Below, in pieces: positions 11,561-23,100 of a DNA stretch of 64,000 nt. This DNA comes from Pararge aegeria (lineage: Eukaryota; Arthropoda; Insecta; Lepidoptera; Nymphalidae): assembly GCF_905163445.1 (NCBI RefSeq), contig NC_053197.1:3224001-3288000 (forward strand), read 5' to 3'. The position numbers and the translations under genes are program-made. Below the pieces are notes generated by a model. The model did not search any database, had not been told where the DNA came from, and was given only the letters and a program-made list of their open reading frames with translations. The stretch's first letter is position 1, and each line of letters starts with the position of its first letter.

Positions 11561-11607
11561 TTTGCCATCTATATATATATAGATGCTGGCAAATTTGCGA
11601 TTTTTCC
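11547..11607. repeat. Perfect 21-bp inverted repeat
   Basis: Arms 11547..11567 and 11587..11607 are exact reverse complements around a loop that is itself TA-rich and partly palindromic. It sits at the right edge of H2. Confidence 0.85.
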
Positions 11608-12134
11608 ATCATCATCATCAATATCGACCCATTAAAGGCGCGCTACAGCGAACTGGTCTTCTTTTGGAATGAAAAGGGCTTAGGCGCTAGTCCTACAACC
11701 GTGGATTAAAAAAAAAATATATTGAAGAAATCACTACACTGCCTGTTCCCCTCTTTCTTTGAACAGCACAAAGTAGTAGAAGATACCTTCTTGATTAGTA
11801 GTTTAATTCCTTTAAGGATAACAATAGTTTATTGATAATGTTAAAACAAAAACTTATAATTGAACTAAATACCGTGCAAGCCGTCGTGGAATGGCGCCAA
11901 GAATGCTGGCTGCATTATTTTGCATCTTTATTTTTTTGGATTTCGAGAAACGATTTAAAAAAAATATGCATTAAAAGCTTCTTAAGTGAACTGCATAGAG
12001 CTAGTTCTTTTATTCCTTTCGAACTTCATAAATCTCGTTTATTATCTTGGTAAAACAATTGCTCAGATTTAAACTGTTCAGCGGACCCTGAATAAATACG
12101 AGGAACGTGCTCCTGCTTGGTCGAACAATAAAAC

Positions 12135-12340
12135 AAAAGTAGGTACAATTTTTCAATAAACTGCATTTCCAATCGTATCAATTGAAACGGGGAGATATAA
12201 AATTTTAAATTATTTATTATGGCAGTTGAGGAGCTTCATAAAACTCTGCTTTATAGCGTACAAATATAAAAGATATTATTGTTGGACGTTTTATGAACAA
12301 TTAATTGAAAAGTATAAACTTATTTTGGTCAGCATTGTTT
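12135..12340. repeat. Block shared with 37270..37470
   Basis: About 200 bp of clear similarity (ATCAATTGAAACG, TTTTATAGCGTACAAATATAAA). At 37270..37470 the match lies just downstream of OR-B. Confidence 0.6.
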
Positions 12341-12699
12341 GCATACTCTCTGAAACGTAGTCTTTAGAACTCACGTGCATTCACGTGCTGAACTGATGTC
12401 GATTTTGAGTGAGCGAATTAAGTGAGCCCTTATCCCTAAGTCATCAATCAATTATGTTATTTAGCGTACCTACCTATAATTTCACGTCGGTGTCAAAAGC
12501 CGTGCCTCGGTGCCTAAAATCAACTTGTGATGACAGTCGTTCAACAAACCTTAAATCTTTTCGTCTTTAGGATGCAAAATTTCGCTGTAATAAATTTCGT
12601 CACGATCGATTCATTCGTTGAACTAAACATTTTAGTTGTAGTAGAGTTTTCTGTTACCGAGCTCGTCCTTGAGAGTAGCCATACTTTTGTCTGCCGCAG

Positions 12700-12775
12700 C
12701 AGCAGCATTTTCTAATGTGTGTTCCGATCTGAAGGGTCTGGTTTCTGGTGTAATTACCGGCACAAGAGATTTAAA
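12700..12775 (+). repeat. LINE fragment, related to 27150..27250
   Basis: Shares TTCCGATCTGAAGGG..GGTGTAATTACCGGC with the LINE-associated block at 27230..27270. Confidence 0.4.
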
Positions 12776-12949
12776 ACCTACGCTTTGGTTAAAGCAGGAC
12801 GTGTTCCTTGCATGCCCTGCGAATTGTATATGAGATTCGTTAATTAATACTATAAAACATGAGTAAAAAACAAATAAATAAATAAACATACATCATTACG
12901 CATTAAGAATACGTATTGTTAAGTCAATAAAGTTTTAACAATTATTCAT

Positions 12950-13140
12950 TGTGAACTCAACATCTCCTGAGGATGCTCCGGTTTCGGAGCGAAACGTGCG
13001 TAGAGGGTACATTGACGAAGATCTGTTCGGTGTTGAGTTAGGATTTAAGGAATTATAAATTACACCTCCTGCTTTTCGCAGAGTACAGCAAATTAAGCTT
13101 AATTTTCAGTATATATCATGGATTTACGCAAAGTAACGCC
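12950..13140 (+). repeat. Interspersed repeat R5, copy 2
   Basis: Good copy of R5 with GGATGCTCCGGTTTCGGAGC and the AAATTAAGCTTAATTT core. Confidence 0.7.
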
Positions 13141-13347
13141 TGCATCTATCCAAAATTTTTTGTATTTGCAACAATTTATGTGAATCTTTAATGGTTCTCA
13201 TGTACATAGGCTATTTTAACTGAAATACTTTATGCCGTCAAACTCACAGCTAGTAACTTATACCTCTTCACATTATTGAATGAAAAAAAACCAAATATAA
13301 AAATTCTAACTACAGGAGTGAGGCAATAAAAAGGTCTCAACTTGAAT

Positions 13348-13715
13348 TCATTTGAAAAGTATACTCTCATTGACCGATTTTCCAGAAAAGTCCGGTTCCC
13401 GATAGAAATGATTCAAAAGCTCCGTGAAGGGTTCTCCAGTCCTGAACCACTTGGGCAGTCGTCGGCCAATTGACTTTGAAACTAGGATACGATCACTTCT
13501 AACTTCGAGCACGTATAATGGGTTGAACTGAAACCTTTTCATAGTTTCAAGGGTTTGAACTCTCCTTTTTCAAATACCAATGAAAGATATAAGTTTGGCC
13601 GCTGTTGACCGCGCATAAATTATGGACAGATTTGATTGCGGTTTTGGAGGTGAACTTCTTGGACAGCGATTTCATAGCTTTTTTCGAGAATCGGAGTGCA
13701 ATTTCCAGGATATAT
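13348..13715 (-). pseudogene. Possible decayed coding segment, unknown family
   Basis: A 64-codon frame (13348..13542: KRFQFNPLYVLEVRSDR, IGRRLPKWFRTGEPFTEL) follows a 53-codon stop-free stretch in another frame (roughly 13556..13715: ALRFSKKAMKSLSKKFTSK, SVHNLCAVNSGQTYIFHWYL). Both lie on the minus strand with ordinary amino-acid make-up, suggesting one ancestral frame with an indel. I do not recognise the protein; it may be chance. Confidence 0.3.
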
Positions 13716-13719
13716 TCAG

Positions 13720-14560
13720 AAATTTCTTTCTCATTTCTTATTTATCCCTAGTGGAATGAAAAGTGTATGTAGTGTGTGTTTTTATTACATGAGAAAAAAG
13801 AAATATATTACGTTATTTTAAAATACCTGTTATTTTAAAATATATAGCCTAATCATATTTATACTATATTTAAGTGGTGAGCTTTATAAATGTTCATAAA
13901 TTATTAACCTTAGTGGTTTTTTTTCATTCATTTCAATTTTAACCGACTTCAAAATTCGTCGGATTTTTTTTTGTCTACCTACTACTACATTACATAGTAG
14001 TGTAGCTTTTGCCGAGAGTAATTTTTTTCACTCCCAAAATGTTAATAATAATTGATCACCAAAGACCCTTGTCCGGTGATCAAGAACTCTGCCTGTATTC
14101 TTTGAATTGTATTTCTGGAGTAATTATGGTTATTTACCAGCATTAAGGTCCTTTAACAGAGGTAGGCTGGCATACATACAGCGTTCTGCGGTAATAATTA
14201 TTATTTTGGGCCATTAATATAATTATTCTGTTAAATTCTACAGCTCTCTAAAAACATAGATTGTTTTATTAAATATCTGACTCGCAAATGAGATACCAAA
14301 GTCTGTTATTACAATCTTAATTTCTTTGTTTTATGCAAATCAACGGTTCTCCTGCGCGACTGTTCCCATTACACGGGAATGTTTGCTCTAACCGCAAACC
14401 GAGATGTCGAAAATACAACACAATTAATTAGTTTAAGCGGATCGCACATCGCGTGTAACGTATCGTGCAACCTGCGTTGGATTATTTACTGTAATAATTG
14501 ACGACCGAGAATATGGCCATCACCGGATCGTTAGCATCCATCGCCTATAAACAAAGCATA
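13720..14560. other. Unassigned spacer
   Basis: AT-rich. The short AACCGACTTCAAAATTCGTC word near 13942 recalls a common lepidopteran repeat end; otherwise nothing recognised. Confidence 0.35.
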
Positions 14561-14564
14561 ACTT

Positions 14565-14697
14565 GACGGCCGATTAGCGCAGTGGGTAGCGACCCTGCTC
14601 TCCGTGTTCAAGCTTGCGGGTTTGACTCCCACAACTGGAAAATTTTTGTGTGATGAACATGAATATTTGTATTTATGTATATTATTCATAAAAAAAG
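14565..14697 (+). repeat. SINE S1 copy, 3' truncated
   Basis: Head and first part of the body; it stops after ATTATTCATAAAAAA and is joined directly to an RTE fragment. Confidence 0.75.
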
Positions 14698-14913
14698 GCC
14701 TCATAAGAAGGCTCAGAGTCACTCAGCGGGCGATGGAGAGATGCTATGCTCGGAGTATCTCTACGTGATCAAATGAGAAATGACGCGATCCGTAAAAGAA
14801 CCAGAGCTCCCGACATAGTTCAACGAGTTGCGAAGCTGAAGTTCCAATGGGCGGGGCACATAGTTCGGAGAAAGGATGGACTTTGGGTCCCAAGGTGCAA
14901 TGGCAGCCCTGCA
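14698..14913 (+). mobile_element. RTE-like LINE remnant
   Basis: Frame reads MLGVSLRDQMRND, RTRAPDIVQRVAKLKFQWAG, HIVRRKDGLW: the RTE C-terminal signature. It is sandwiched exactly between S1 and S2 sequence. Confidence 0.8.
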
Positions 14914-15199
14914 GAGGACCCGGGTTCGATGGTCCCAGCAGAGGCAATTTTGGAATTCATAATTTCTGAATATTCTCTGGCTTGGTCTGGTGGGAGGCAT
15001 AAGCTGTGGCTAGTTACCACGCTAAAGACGTGCCGCTAGGCGATTTAGTGTTCCGGCGCGATGTTGCGTAGAAACCGATTAGGGATATGACTACTATACT
15101 CCCTAACAGGTTAGCCCGCTACCATCTTAGACTGCATCATCACTTACCACCAGGTGAGATTGCAGTCAAGGGCGAACTTGTACTGGAATAATAAAAATA
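14914..15199 (+). repeat. SINE S2 copy, 5' truncated
   Basis: Picks up at the B-box region (CCGGGTTCGATGG) and continues to the 3' end. Confidence 0.75.
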
Positions 15200-15309
15200 G
15201 GTTAGGTGTGACATTGACGATGGCATCTAAATACACCGCATGAAACGCATTTACTTATTTATAATTTTAGACACAAACTGAAAGAAATGGTGCAACCTCT
15301 CATTAATCC

Positions 15310-15530
15310 TTCATCGTTAAGCCCATAAACACACAATTGCACATAACTTTCGAAAAGTCAGAGGTGTAAACACCAGGCATGCAGGTTTCCTTACGATGTT
15401 TACCTCCGCAGTTAAAGCTAGTGATATTTGCTTGAAACGTAAACAACTAATAAAAGTTAGAGGTTGGTGACCGAACTCGGACCCGCCTAAGTAAAACTGA
15501 TGTCCTAACCGCTAGCCAAATGACTAAAGA
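15310..15530 (-). repeat. SINE S3 copy, partial
   Basis: Reverse S3 with CAGGCATGCAGGTTTCCTTA and a degenerate head. Confidence 0.65.
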
Positions 15531-15764
15531 AATACTTAGTCGCTTTTATAACTTAGGTCTCCGAGCACCATTTCTGCAGTACACACAGCTTTAAAGATTA
15601 TGTTTGTCGGACCAGTTCAGCGTTCCCAGCAAACAATTTGTATTGGAAACACGATTTGTTGTGATAGAAAATTGAAGTCGGGACTTAAGACGTTTGCTTT
15701 TGTTTCTGACGACCGATTACAGGGGATCAACGTGAACCCATGAACGCAACGAACTTATAAAGTA

Positions 15765-16045
15765 CCTTCTTATTATAATGCATATGGCCAGCGTACCTGG
15801 GAATATATGCTTCCATCACTTATAAATAAGCATCCAGTTAATTTGTTTGATAGGATTAAAAACACTAATAACATTAAATATGTAAGGGCAACCTTAAAGA
15901 ATTTTGTTGTAAAATAACTTTATCAGTGAGAATGTTGCGTGGGGTAGGGATCTGGTATGTCATCTATGTACAAGTTGTAATCATAAACTTGCTATGTTGT
16001 GTACTGACTACTGTTAGGGTTGTGATTGCAACTTAAATAAAAAAA
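15765..16045 (+). mobile_element. LINE 3' end (CR1/jockey-group), short
   Basis: Frame YGQRTWEYMLPSLINKHPVN, LFDRIKNTNNIKYV, then a stop, a UTR and AAATAAAAAAAAAA. This resembles the extreme RT C-terminus of CR1-group LINEs. Confidence 0.6.
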
Positions 16046-17180
16046 AAAATGTTTTTAAAATGAATATCATTAATCTCTATCTATCTATACCTTTTGAGCA
16101 CAAAAGATCCTGGAGGGTCGAAGTGCATCCGCTGAAGCGGGCCTCATTACAAGATAGATCTATACCTTGTCACATAAACTCTGTGTGGTTTGAGATGAAT
16201 TGAGTGAGCTAGTTGTCGTTAATTGTTTTTACTCTTAAGTTGACCAATAAAAAAAAGACAATATTTGTTATCAGTATGTTTTTTGTATACTTTCAGTTTT
16301 TAGTTTCACTGTATTACATCCAACGGCCCTGACATATTTCATCGATTCGAACAACATAAAACAACACAAAATGTAACTATAAAAAAATATAATTTCATCT
16401 CCAACCAATTTATGAAAGAAAAGGTTGTAAAAATTCAATATGAGGAGTAAAGTTTGCTTGAAAATGAAAATACTTTAAGCTTTTTACGTCCTCGCTAAGC
16501 TTGGTGAATATGGAAATATCCCCGTGACAAGGCGAGCCCAAATGTAATGAAGCCGAACCGGAAGTTAGGGGAATCAATTGTGTTACTGATATGGGTATTT
16601 TACATTGTTTTTTCCTGCTACTGATGTTCTTTTATCGAATCTGGTGACGCAATTTTCTTAATATAAATAGGGTGGTTTTACCGTCGACGTTTTTTAGGAA
16701 AAAACATGCTTTTTACTTCTTTACTATTGGCGGCGTTCTTCGCTGCTTTTATTAAGGTTTTTTTACAAATCAGTTTGTGACCGTTGTTTTCAGATCTAAC
16801 CTAGATTATAGGATCGGTTTGCTTTAAAAAAGTTTATAGGATTTTTTTTTATCTGTGAAAAACCTAAAAAACTGCGAGAAACGGGGAAGAATTCGGGGGA
16901 AACAGCAATTGAATTATAAGGATTATTTTACAACTTATTTGCAAAGTTTGAATTTACTGCAACCATGATTATGAATTGATTAAAAAATAATGACACATTC
17001 ACTAAAATAAAAAAAATGGATATATAATTTTTTTAATTACAAACTGAATGTAAGTTACAAACCTGTGACAAAACATATTTATCGTATATCTTGGGTACTA
17101 TTATCAATTTTATAATTTTTATAGTGCTTTGCCTACACTTGGAAAAAATATCAACTGTAAATATTTAAAATGCATATGAA
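16045..17180. other. Unassigned AT-rich spacer
   Basis: No supported gene or recognised repeat, apart from simple A/T runs. Confidence 0.4.
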
Positions 17181-17282
17181 AATTTTCAGATTCATTAGTA
17201 TATGCATTTAAATCAGGTAGATTTACTAATGAATCTGAAAATCTGAAATGAATCAAATACTAATTTAGGCATCGGCAGTTGG

Positions 17283-17365
17283 AGAGCCGTAGCTTAGTCG
17301 TCAAAACGCTCAAGCCGCGATTGCCATAAGTCGCAAGTTCAAATCCTGTCGGGTCCGAAAATCTT
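17283..17365 (+). repeat. tRNA-like SINE head S5, copy 1
   Basis: AGCCGTAGCTTAG (A-box-like) and AAGTTCAAATCC (B-box-like). The copy at 38176..38260 shares flanks on both sides, so this is a dispersed element, not a tRNA gene. Confidence 0.6.
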
Positions 17366-17484
17366 TACATGAAAATCTTTACATACATACATTTATAAGA
17401 TTACTTTTTACAACTCCAACAACAAACTATATAATTTTTTTTTTCCATAAACATCACCGTGATGCCTTGTTTTAGTAAGAACGG

Positions 17485-17520
17485 GGATGAGTTTATTTAT
17501 TTATTTATTTATTTATTTAA
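17485..17520. repeat. (TTTA)n microsatellite
   Basis: About seven TTTA units. Confidence 0.9.
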
Positions 17521-18299
17521 GAGCACTAACAACATGCATATTACATGTTTTTTAAACATAGGACACACACGAACACATGGACTGATATAAAAAAAAAAAA
17601 AAAAAAAAAACTGAGTTAAAAAACATGGTCCTGATAATTTTGCGTTGTGAATAGCAGTAGTAGATTTTCACTTGGCGACCTGGGCGACCTGCTAAGCTTC
17701 TGGAGTGAGCTCGGCTGGCTGGAGTGACCGAGCGGGGAGCCGTACCAGTGGCACTACGTACAACGAAAGAAGAAGAAGAAGCAGTAGTAGAGTTTTTTTA
17801 TATAGAGCTCATCCGGGGAAGTCCCACCGCCATGCTCACATTATGTAATCACAGGCGAACGAGACTTTTCACCTACAGGTAGAATGACACAGAACGGCAT
17901 ATTTCAGGACGAGCTACTTGCATGCCTTGCTTGTTCTAAAGGTATTTGCTGCCAGATTCGACTGCCCTATACTGTGCCACTGTGTGAGAATAGCAATCAG
18001 GCGAGTGTAATGTTGTTTATTTTTATATTTATTTTATTTAGTTTTATTATTTAAACTAATCAATACTAACTTAGTGGTTAAGGAAAAATTGTTACTAATA
18101 TACTAACAATCTATGGATGGAAACGTCTGAATTAAATGATTATTATTATTATATTCTATCATTTATTGTTTTTTTTTTTAATTCTTAACAATGCTTACAA
18201 ATATTAAAAAAACACTATTAAAAATTTATAAGAAAAAAAAAAGTATCAAAACCCTCCGCTTGCTTTATTTTTTTTTTGAATGCAAAAGCAACCGGGGGT

Positions 18300-18345
18300 C
18301 AGGGCATTATTATTATTATTATTATATTATTATTGTTGCCCTGAC
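18300..18345. repeat. (ATT)n microsatellite in a short hairpin
   Basis: ATT repeats flanked by GTCAGGGCA and TGCCCTGAC arms. Confidence 0.75.
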
Positions 18346-18424
18346 CATCTATTTAAGCAGTTAACTTTTGCTATATAATAAAAAGTCCTTGCTAACCTAG
18401 CACGACCTTAGAGCGATCATCATA

Positions 18425-18850
18425 ATATATTTATCCGAAGTGCCCAAATAATTCCGCCGATTTTGATATCGATAATTTTAACTCCACGATAGGTACATTA
18501 TTTAGGATTCCCCGTACTAAGAAGACGGGGAATGAACACGAGGGGTAAACACTCAGCGCATGCAGTCCAATATTTACCCCAGCCGCTCCGCTGAGCGGAA
18601 AATGTACCGGGTAAATAGGACATGTAGAGACTACTCTACGGCTACAAACTAAATTGATAAAGCCTGCTTCTATTAGCTCGATGGGAGTTGACGACTTCCG
18701 ATACAATATGTATGGCCACATCTAGGCTGAGACCTAGAGGACGAAAAGTGACTTGTTGGTCCTCCAACGGATCCTTAGGTCCACCATTTCCAGTTCTGGG
18801 CAAGTTTGCATAATAGTTATAATAATAATAAAAAAAAGTATACATTTCAT
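18425..18850 (-). other. GC-richer unassigned segment, possibly a mobile-element remnant
   Basis: Two overlapping minus-strand frames (96 and 67 codons), one with LPRTGNGGPKDPLEDQQ. Its content is more protein-like than the flanks, but I recognise no family. Confidence 0.3.
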
Positions 18851-19109
18851 GAGTGTGAAGCCCTGTCTCCTGCGGTGGTTTAAACTGTGTAGTGTGTGGT
18901 AGGCAGTGTCTTCCCTATATCTATAGTCTTATTAACAAACGTTTGACAATTTAAGAGGCAAAATTATTACAATAACAATTTAAAAGGAGAAAAAGAAATA
19001 AAAGAATGAAAAAAAAAAAAAGAATTATGTAATTTTTTGAGGCGTTATTAAGTAGGTATTAAATTTTTCTGTAGAAATTCATATTACGTAATAATTTGCC
19101 TTTGCCTTG

Positions 19110-19265
19110 GAGAACACATCCCGGTTATTGTCTCCAAATGGCGTGATATCACGATTAAATCCCACTAATCCGCATTTAAACAGGGTGATGGGTCAATGCT
19201 CTCAACCCTCTATCATAAGAGAGAGGAGACCTGTACCCATCAGTGCGACGTTAATAGACTGATGT
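19110..19265 (+). repeat. S4-type SINE 3' fragment
   Basis: CTCTCAACCCTCTATCATAAG, GAGGAGACCTGTACCCATCA and GACGTTAATAGACTGATG are the standard end of this family. Confidence 0.5.
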
Positions 19266-20159
19266 AGTACGAAAACAGAAATAATAACACAAAAAGTACA
19301 TATAAAAGAAAAGTATAACAAAACATCGTACACAGTTTGGCGGCATTATCGCTTCATAGTTATTTCTTCCAAGCAACCAATGGCGAAGAAAACAAATACA
19401 GAAAATAGGTAGGAGGTGCATGTATACATATACCCATAAAAAACATAATAATAATTTCAACTCAATTCATTTATTTGTTGCTTTCACGCAATACTCTGTA
19501 TATTATTAAGTACCACATGATAGATAGCCACATGAACATAAAACCCCGTCAGAACATTGCAATATGGTTGAAACTATTTTAAACAATTTTTTTTTTCATG
19601 CATTGCAGATTTTTTTTATATATTGTACTAAACGCAGCCAGCGCAAGCGCAGCCATTTTTAAAATTTAACAATTACGTGAATTCCTTAGACATAATAATA
19701 CTTACTCGTAAGTAGGTAATAGTATAGTATAAAAACCGATTTTATTGGGGATGCTCTATAATATCATAAAAATCATTAACTGATTGAAAGCATTCTCAAT
19801 CAGGTATTTTTTTTTTGTCGCGTATTGAAATTGCGTATGAACTTTTCTAGTGGAGTGTTATTTGAATTTCGAATTATTTATTAACTAATCATTTTTTTCT
19901 TTGTAAAGAACTACATAAATTTAATAAAAGTATGTATATGACATTTGATCCTCACTTTGAAGTCCTTATTTAGAATATCTTCATTAGTAATTAGTACAAG
20001 AAAAGTGGACGCGCGTTTACATTGGTGAGCTGACGGAACTTTGCAGCGGACTAGCTCGTGTACTTTATACAATATGCCTTAAATATATGAAATACCTACT
20101 CTTTTATATAACTCAAATTAAAGAAAGGCATTTCCATTATACTTCACACGCCTGCATCA

Positions 20160-23100
20160 CTACTCTTTGTCAGTTCCGCACATTGTTGTCGCTAAAGAAA
20201 AGTAAGACCAAGTTGTGCTGACTACCTAAAACAAATGGAAAATTTGTTAATAAATGTTTTTATTGAATATCCCTATCCCTATCCCTATCCCTACTAATAT
20301 TATAAATGAAACTTTGTACACATATTCTTGGAAGTGTAAGAAGTATAATAAGGATACTTTTTATCCCGACATTAAGCTTGGTTCCTTTGGGAGAGGGGAT
20401 GAAAGTGTTTGGCATTTAACACCATAACTGCGACAAATTATAATCTATTTAAACAATTATTTTTGTACTATATAATGTGTTTAATTTCGCCCAAACTGTG
20501 GTTCGAGAAAGAGGACAGAACTCCTCAGCGGACAGCAGCAAACCCATCATGTAAGCTTAGCTATACTGAATATTTAACATTTTTTTAGAACTTCAACTAA
20601 ATTCAATGGCACATCAAAAAACAAAAACAAACGCAGACGAAGTCGCGAAAAACAGCTAGTTTTTTCATAAGTATTTAGTAAAAAAAATATCCCTTAAAAG
20701 TCACGCTTACCTTTGTGAAAGTGTTAAGAGTTATTGGTGCATAGTTTAAAGACATCACGTAGCAAGGATTCTGTGCTCTGGAAATTGCAAACATATGTTT
20801 AGATTATCTTATTTTCGCAACAAATACCTACGCCGAAGCTCATGAACACAAGCGTCATCGCTATTCAACAATTCAACTTATTGATAATACAATAGACTTA
20901 TTTATTTAAAGTAACAGTGATATTTTTTTGAGTAAAAATGTAGTATACTTAAGCTTACAAGAACAAAGTAACTGATAAGTCGTTGCATCCAATTCTCAGA
21001 TATAAACGAATGTTTAGGTTAAAATAATGTTACAATTCCGTCTACAGCGTAGATTGTAATAATAAAGAACACAAAGTTGTAAAACCTACAAAGCACTACG
21101 CTTAGGTTTCATGGGTTTCCAATATCTTTTCGTACCAACCATGTTTCGTTTTAAAACGTTTATTTTACAAAGAACTCTTTAATGCAGAACTGCTGGCAAT
21201 ATTTATGAAGAAACTAGGTAATTAGGCTTTTCCAAAGATTTATTTACCTTCCAATGTTTATTAGTTATTTTTTGCAATAGAATTTTAAAACAGCTCTTCT
21301 TAACAAACGGAGCTGAAATTTTGCATACACTTTTGGATTGGATTGCAGTTTTTGTAGTGACAAATGTAATATGGCGGACCCTCAAAGGTGGTAGTTCAAT
21401 TGTCCTTTATGCATTCTCATAAGATGGGTATCCAATAAAATGGTTTGCTCAGAAATTAATTATTAATTATTGCTTGTTTTAAGACAGGAAAGATTATTAT
21501 CACATTGAAGGAAATAGCGAAATTTTGGAATTTATTATTCAAGTTGAGCTATGCTGCTAGGTAACTCTGGATCTTCTACGGATCTTCTTATTTTTGAGTC
21601 GATAACGTAGAGCTCCTCACATAGGTCAACTAGTCGCCAAACTGATATCGTCATGGGAAGGGCACATAGCTCGAAGAACGGATGGACGTTGAGGTCCCAA
21701 GGTGCTTGAAACCACGACTTCACACCGATAAACTTAGCGTAGGTGGACCTCCAAAGATAGACGAATCAAACAAGTCACAGAGCCGCTAGAAACAAGCAGC
21801 CCACGACCGTGGATTTTGGAATTCTCTACAGAAGACCTATGGCTAGAAGTGGATGTCAATCGGTTGAGATGATGATGACGTTGATGAGTCTGAGTCGGAA
21901 GCTCACGCAGCAAGCTCAAGCATCGGCATATTAGGTTTAACCATAATTCCCGCGTTATCTATACAAATTAACTATTTCTATTTACGATCACCAACTCGTC
22001 CAGCGTAGTGACTATGGGCAACCCATCTCGTTGGGAGGCTTTTAGTCCAGCAGTGGACTGTTATAGGCTATGATGATGATGATGATGATGAAATTTGAAA
22101 GTACAACTGGTCGCATTATCTTTAATTCCGTGTAATTTTTATTCAATTTCTACTCTAATTTCTCTCTCTCTTTACTCAATTTCTACTTCTACTTTTAAAA
22201 GGAAACTTCACCTGCAAAAATGGGCTTGGTACTTTACCTCATGATAATAAATCCGATAGTCTTATGATAGTGTGTTCCACCGTCGTACCATAGGTTTTCA
22301 TACGCAGATTCTGCTATTCCCGCACTCTACAATAATGAACGCCTATAATGTACACCACATTAAGTAAAAAAATACAACTGAATTGAGAACCTCTTCCTTT
22401 TTTGTAAGTTGGTTAAATCAAATAGAAAAACGATTCTGTTGTCTTGTCAAAATTTACAAGACTTATATGGGTAGATAACTACAACCAAATAGGAAATAAA
22501 TCAGAGAAACTGACAAAAAGTTTAGATAAATAAATAACCGGTGGCTTCACTTTCTATATCAGTTTTTCGCAGTAGTAGGAACACAAGCACACCTCAATCG
22601 AGATGGCTGGTAGGACTAAACTAAAACGTTTAAGTTTTGTAAGTCAGGCCTTAAAAGGACTCACATCTTTTTACTATAATATGTAAGTATGTTGCTTTAA
22701 TTTAAACTGTATAATATTGGATAGAAACAGGCGTTACTTTGCGGAAAAAAATATATTATGAAAATTAAGCTTAATTTGCTATAGTCCGCGAAAAGCTGGA
22801 GAATCTGAATGGTGTAAGTTATAATTTTTTCAAAAACTGTAAACTAACACAAATAGATTCTTTAACTTCATTGGCACAAAATACAAAATAGTAAAGATAA
22901 TAAAATAACTAGTCACCTCCTCTTTCAGCATTTCGCAGTAGTAGCAGAATAGGTAAACCATAACCAGAAGGGCTAATATAGTCACTATATTGGTGAACTT
23001 ATCTAGAGCATCATGAGATACCTTAAATTAATAAACAATCCATTTTTATCATCCAAATTTTATATTTTTCAATTTAAACATTTTCTGTTGTTTGAAGTTA

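Noticed and set aside
11832..12053. 73-codon plus-strand frame
   Set aside because: No domain, start context or similarity recognised; length is unremarkable in AT-rich DNA.
17283..17365. Functional tRNA gene
   Set aside because: A- and B-box-like words exist, but the acceptor stem does not pair and a second copy with shared flanks shows it is a dispersed element.
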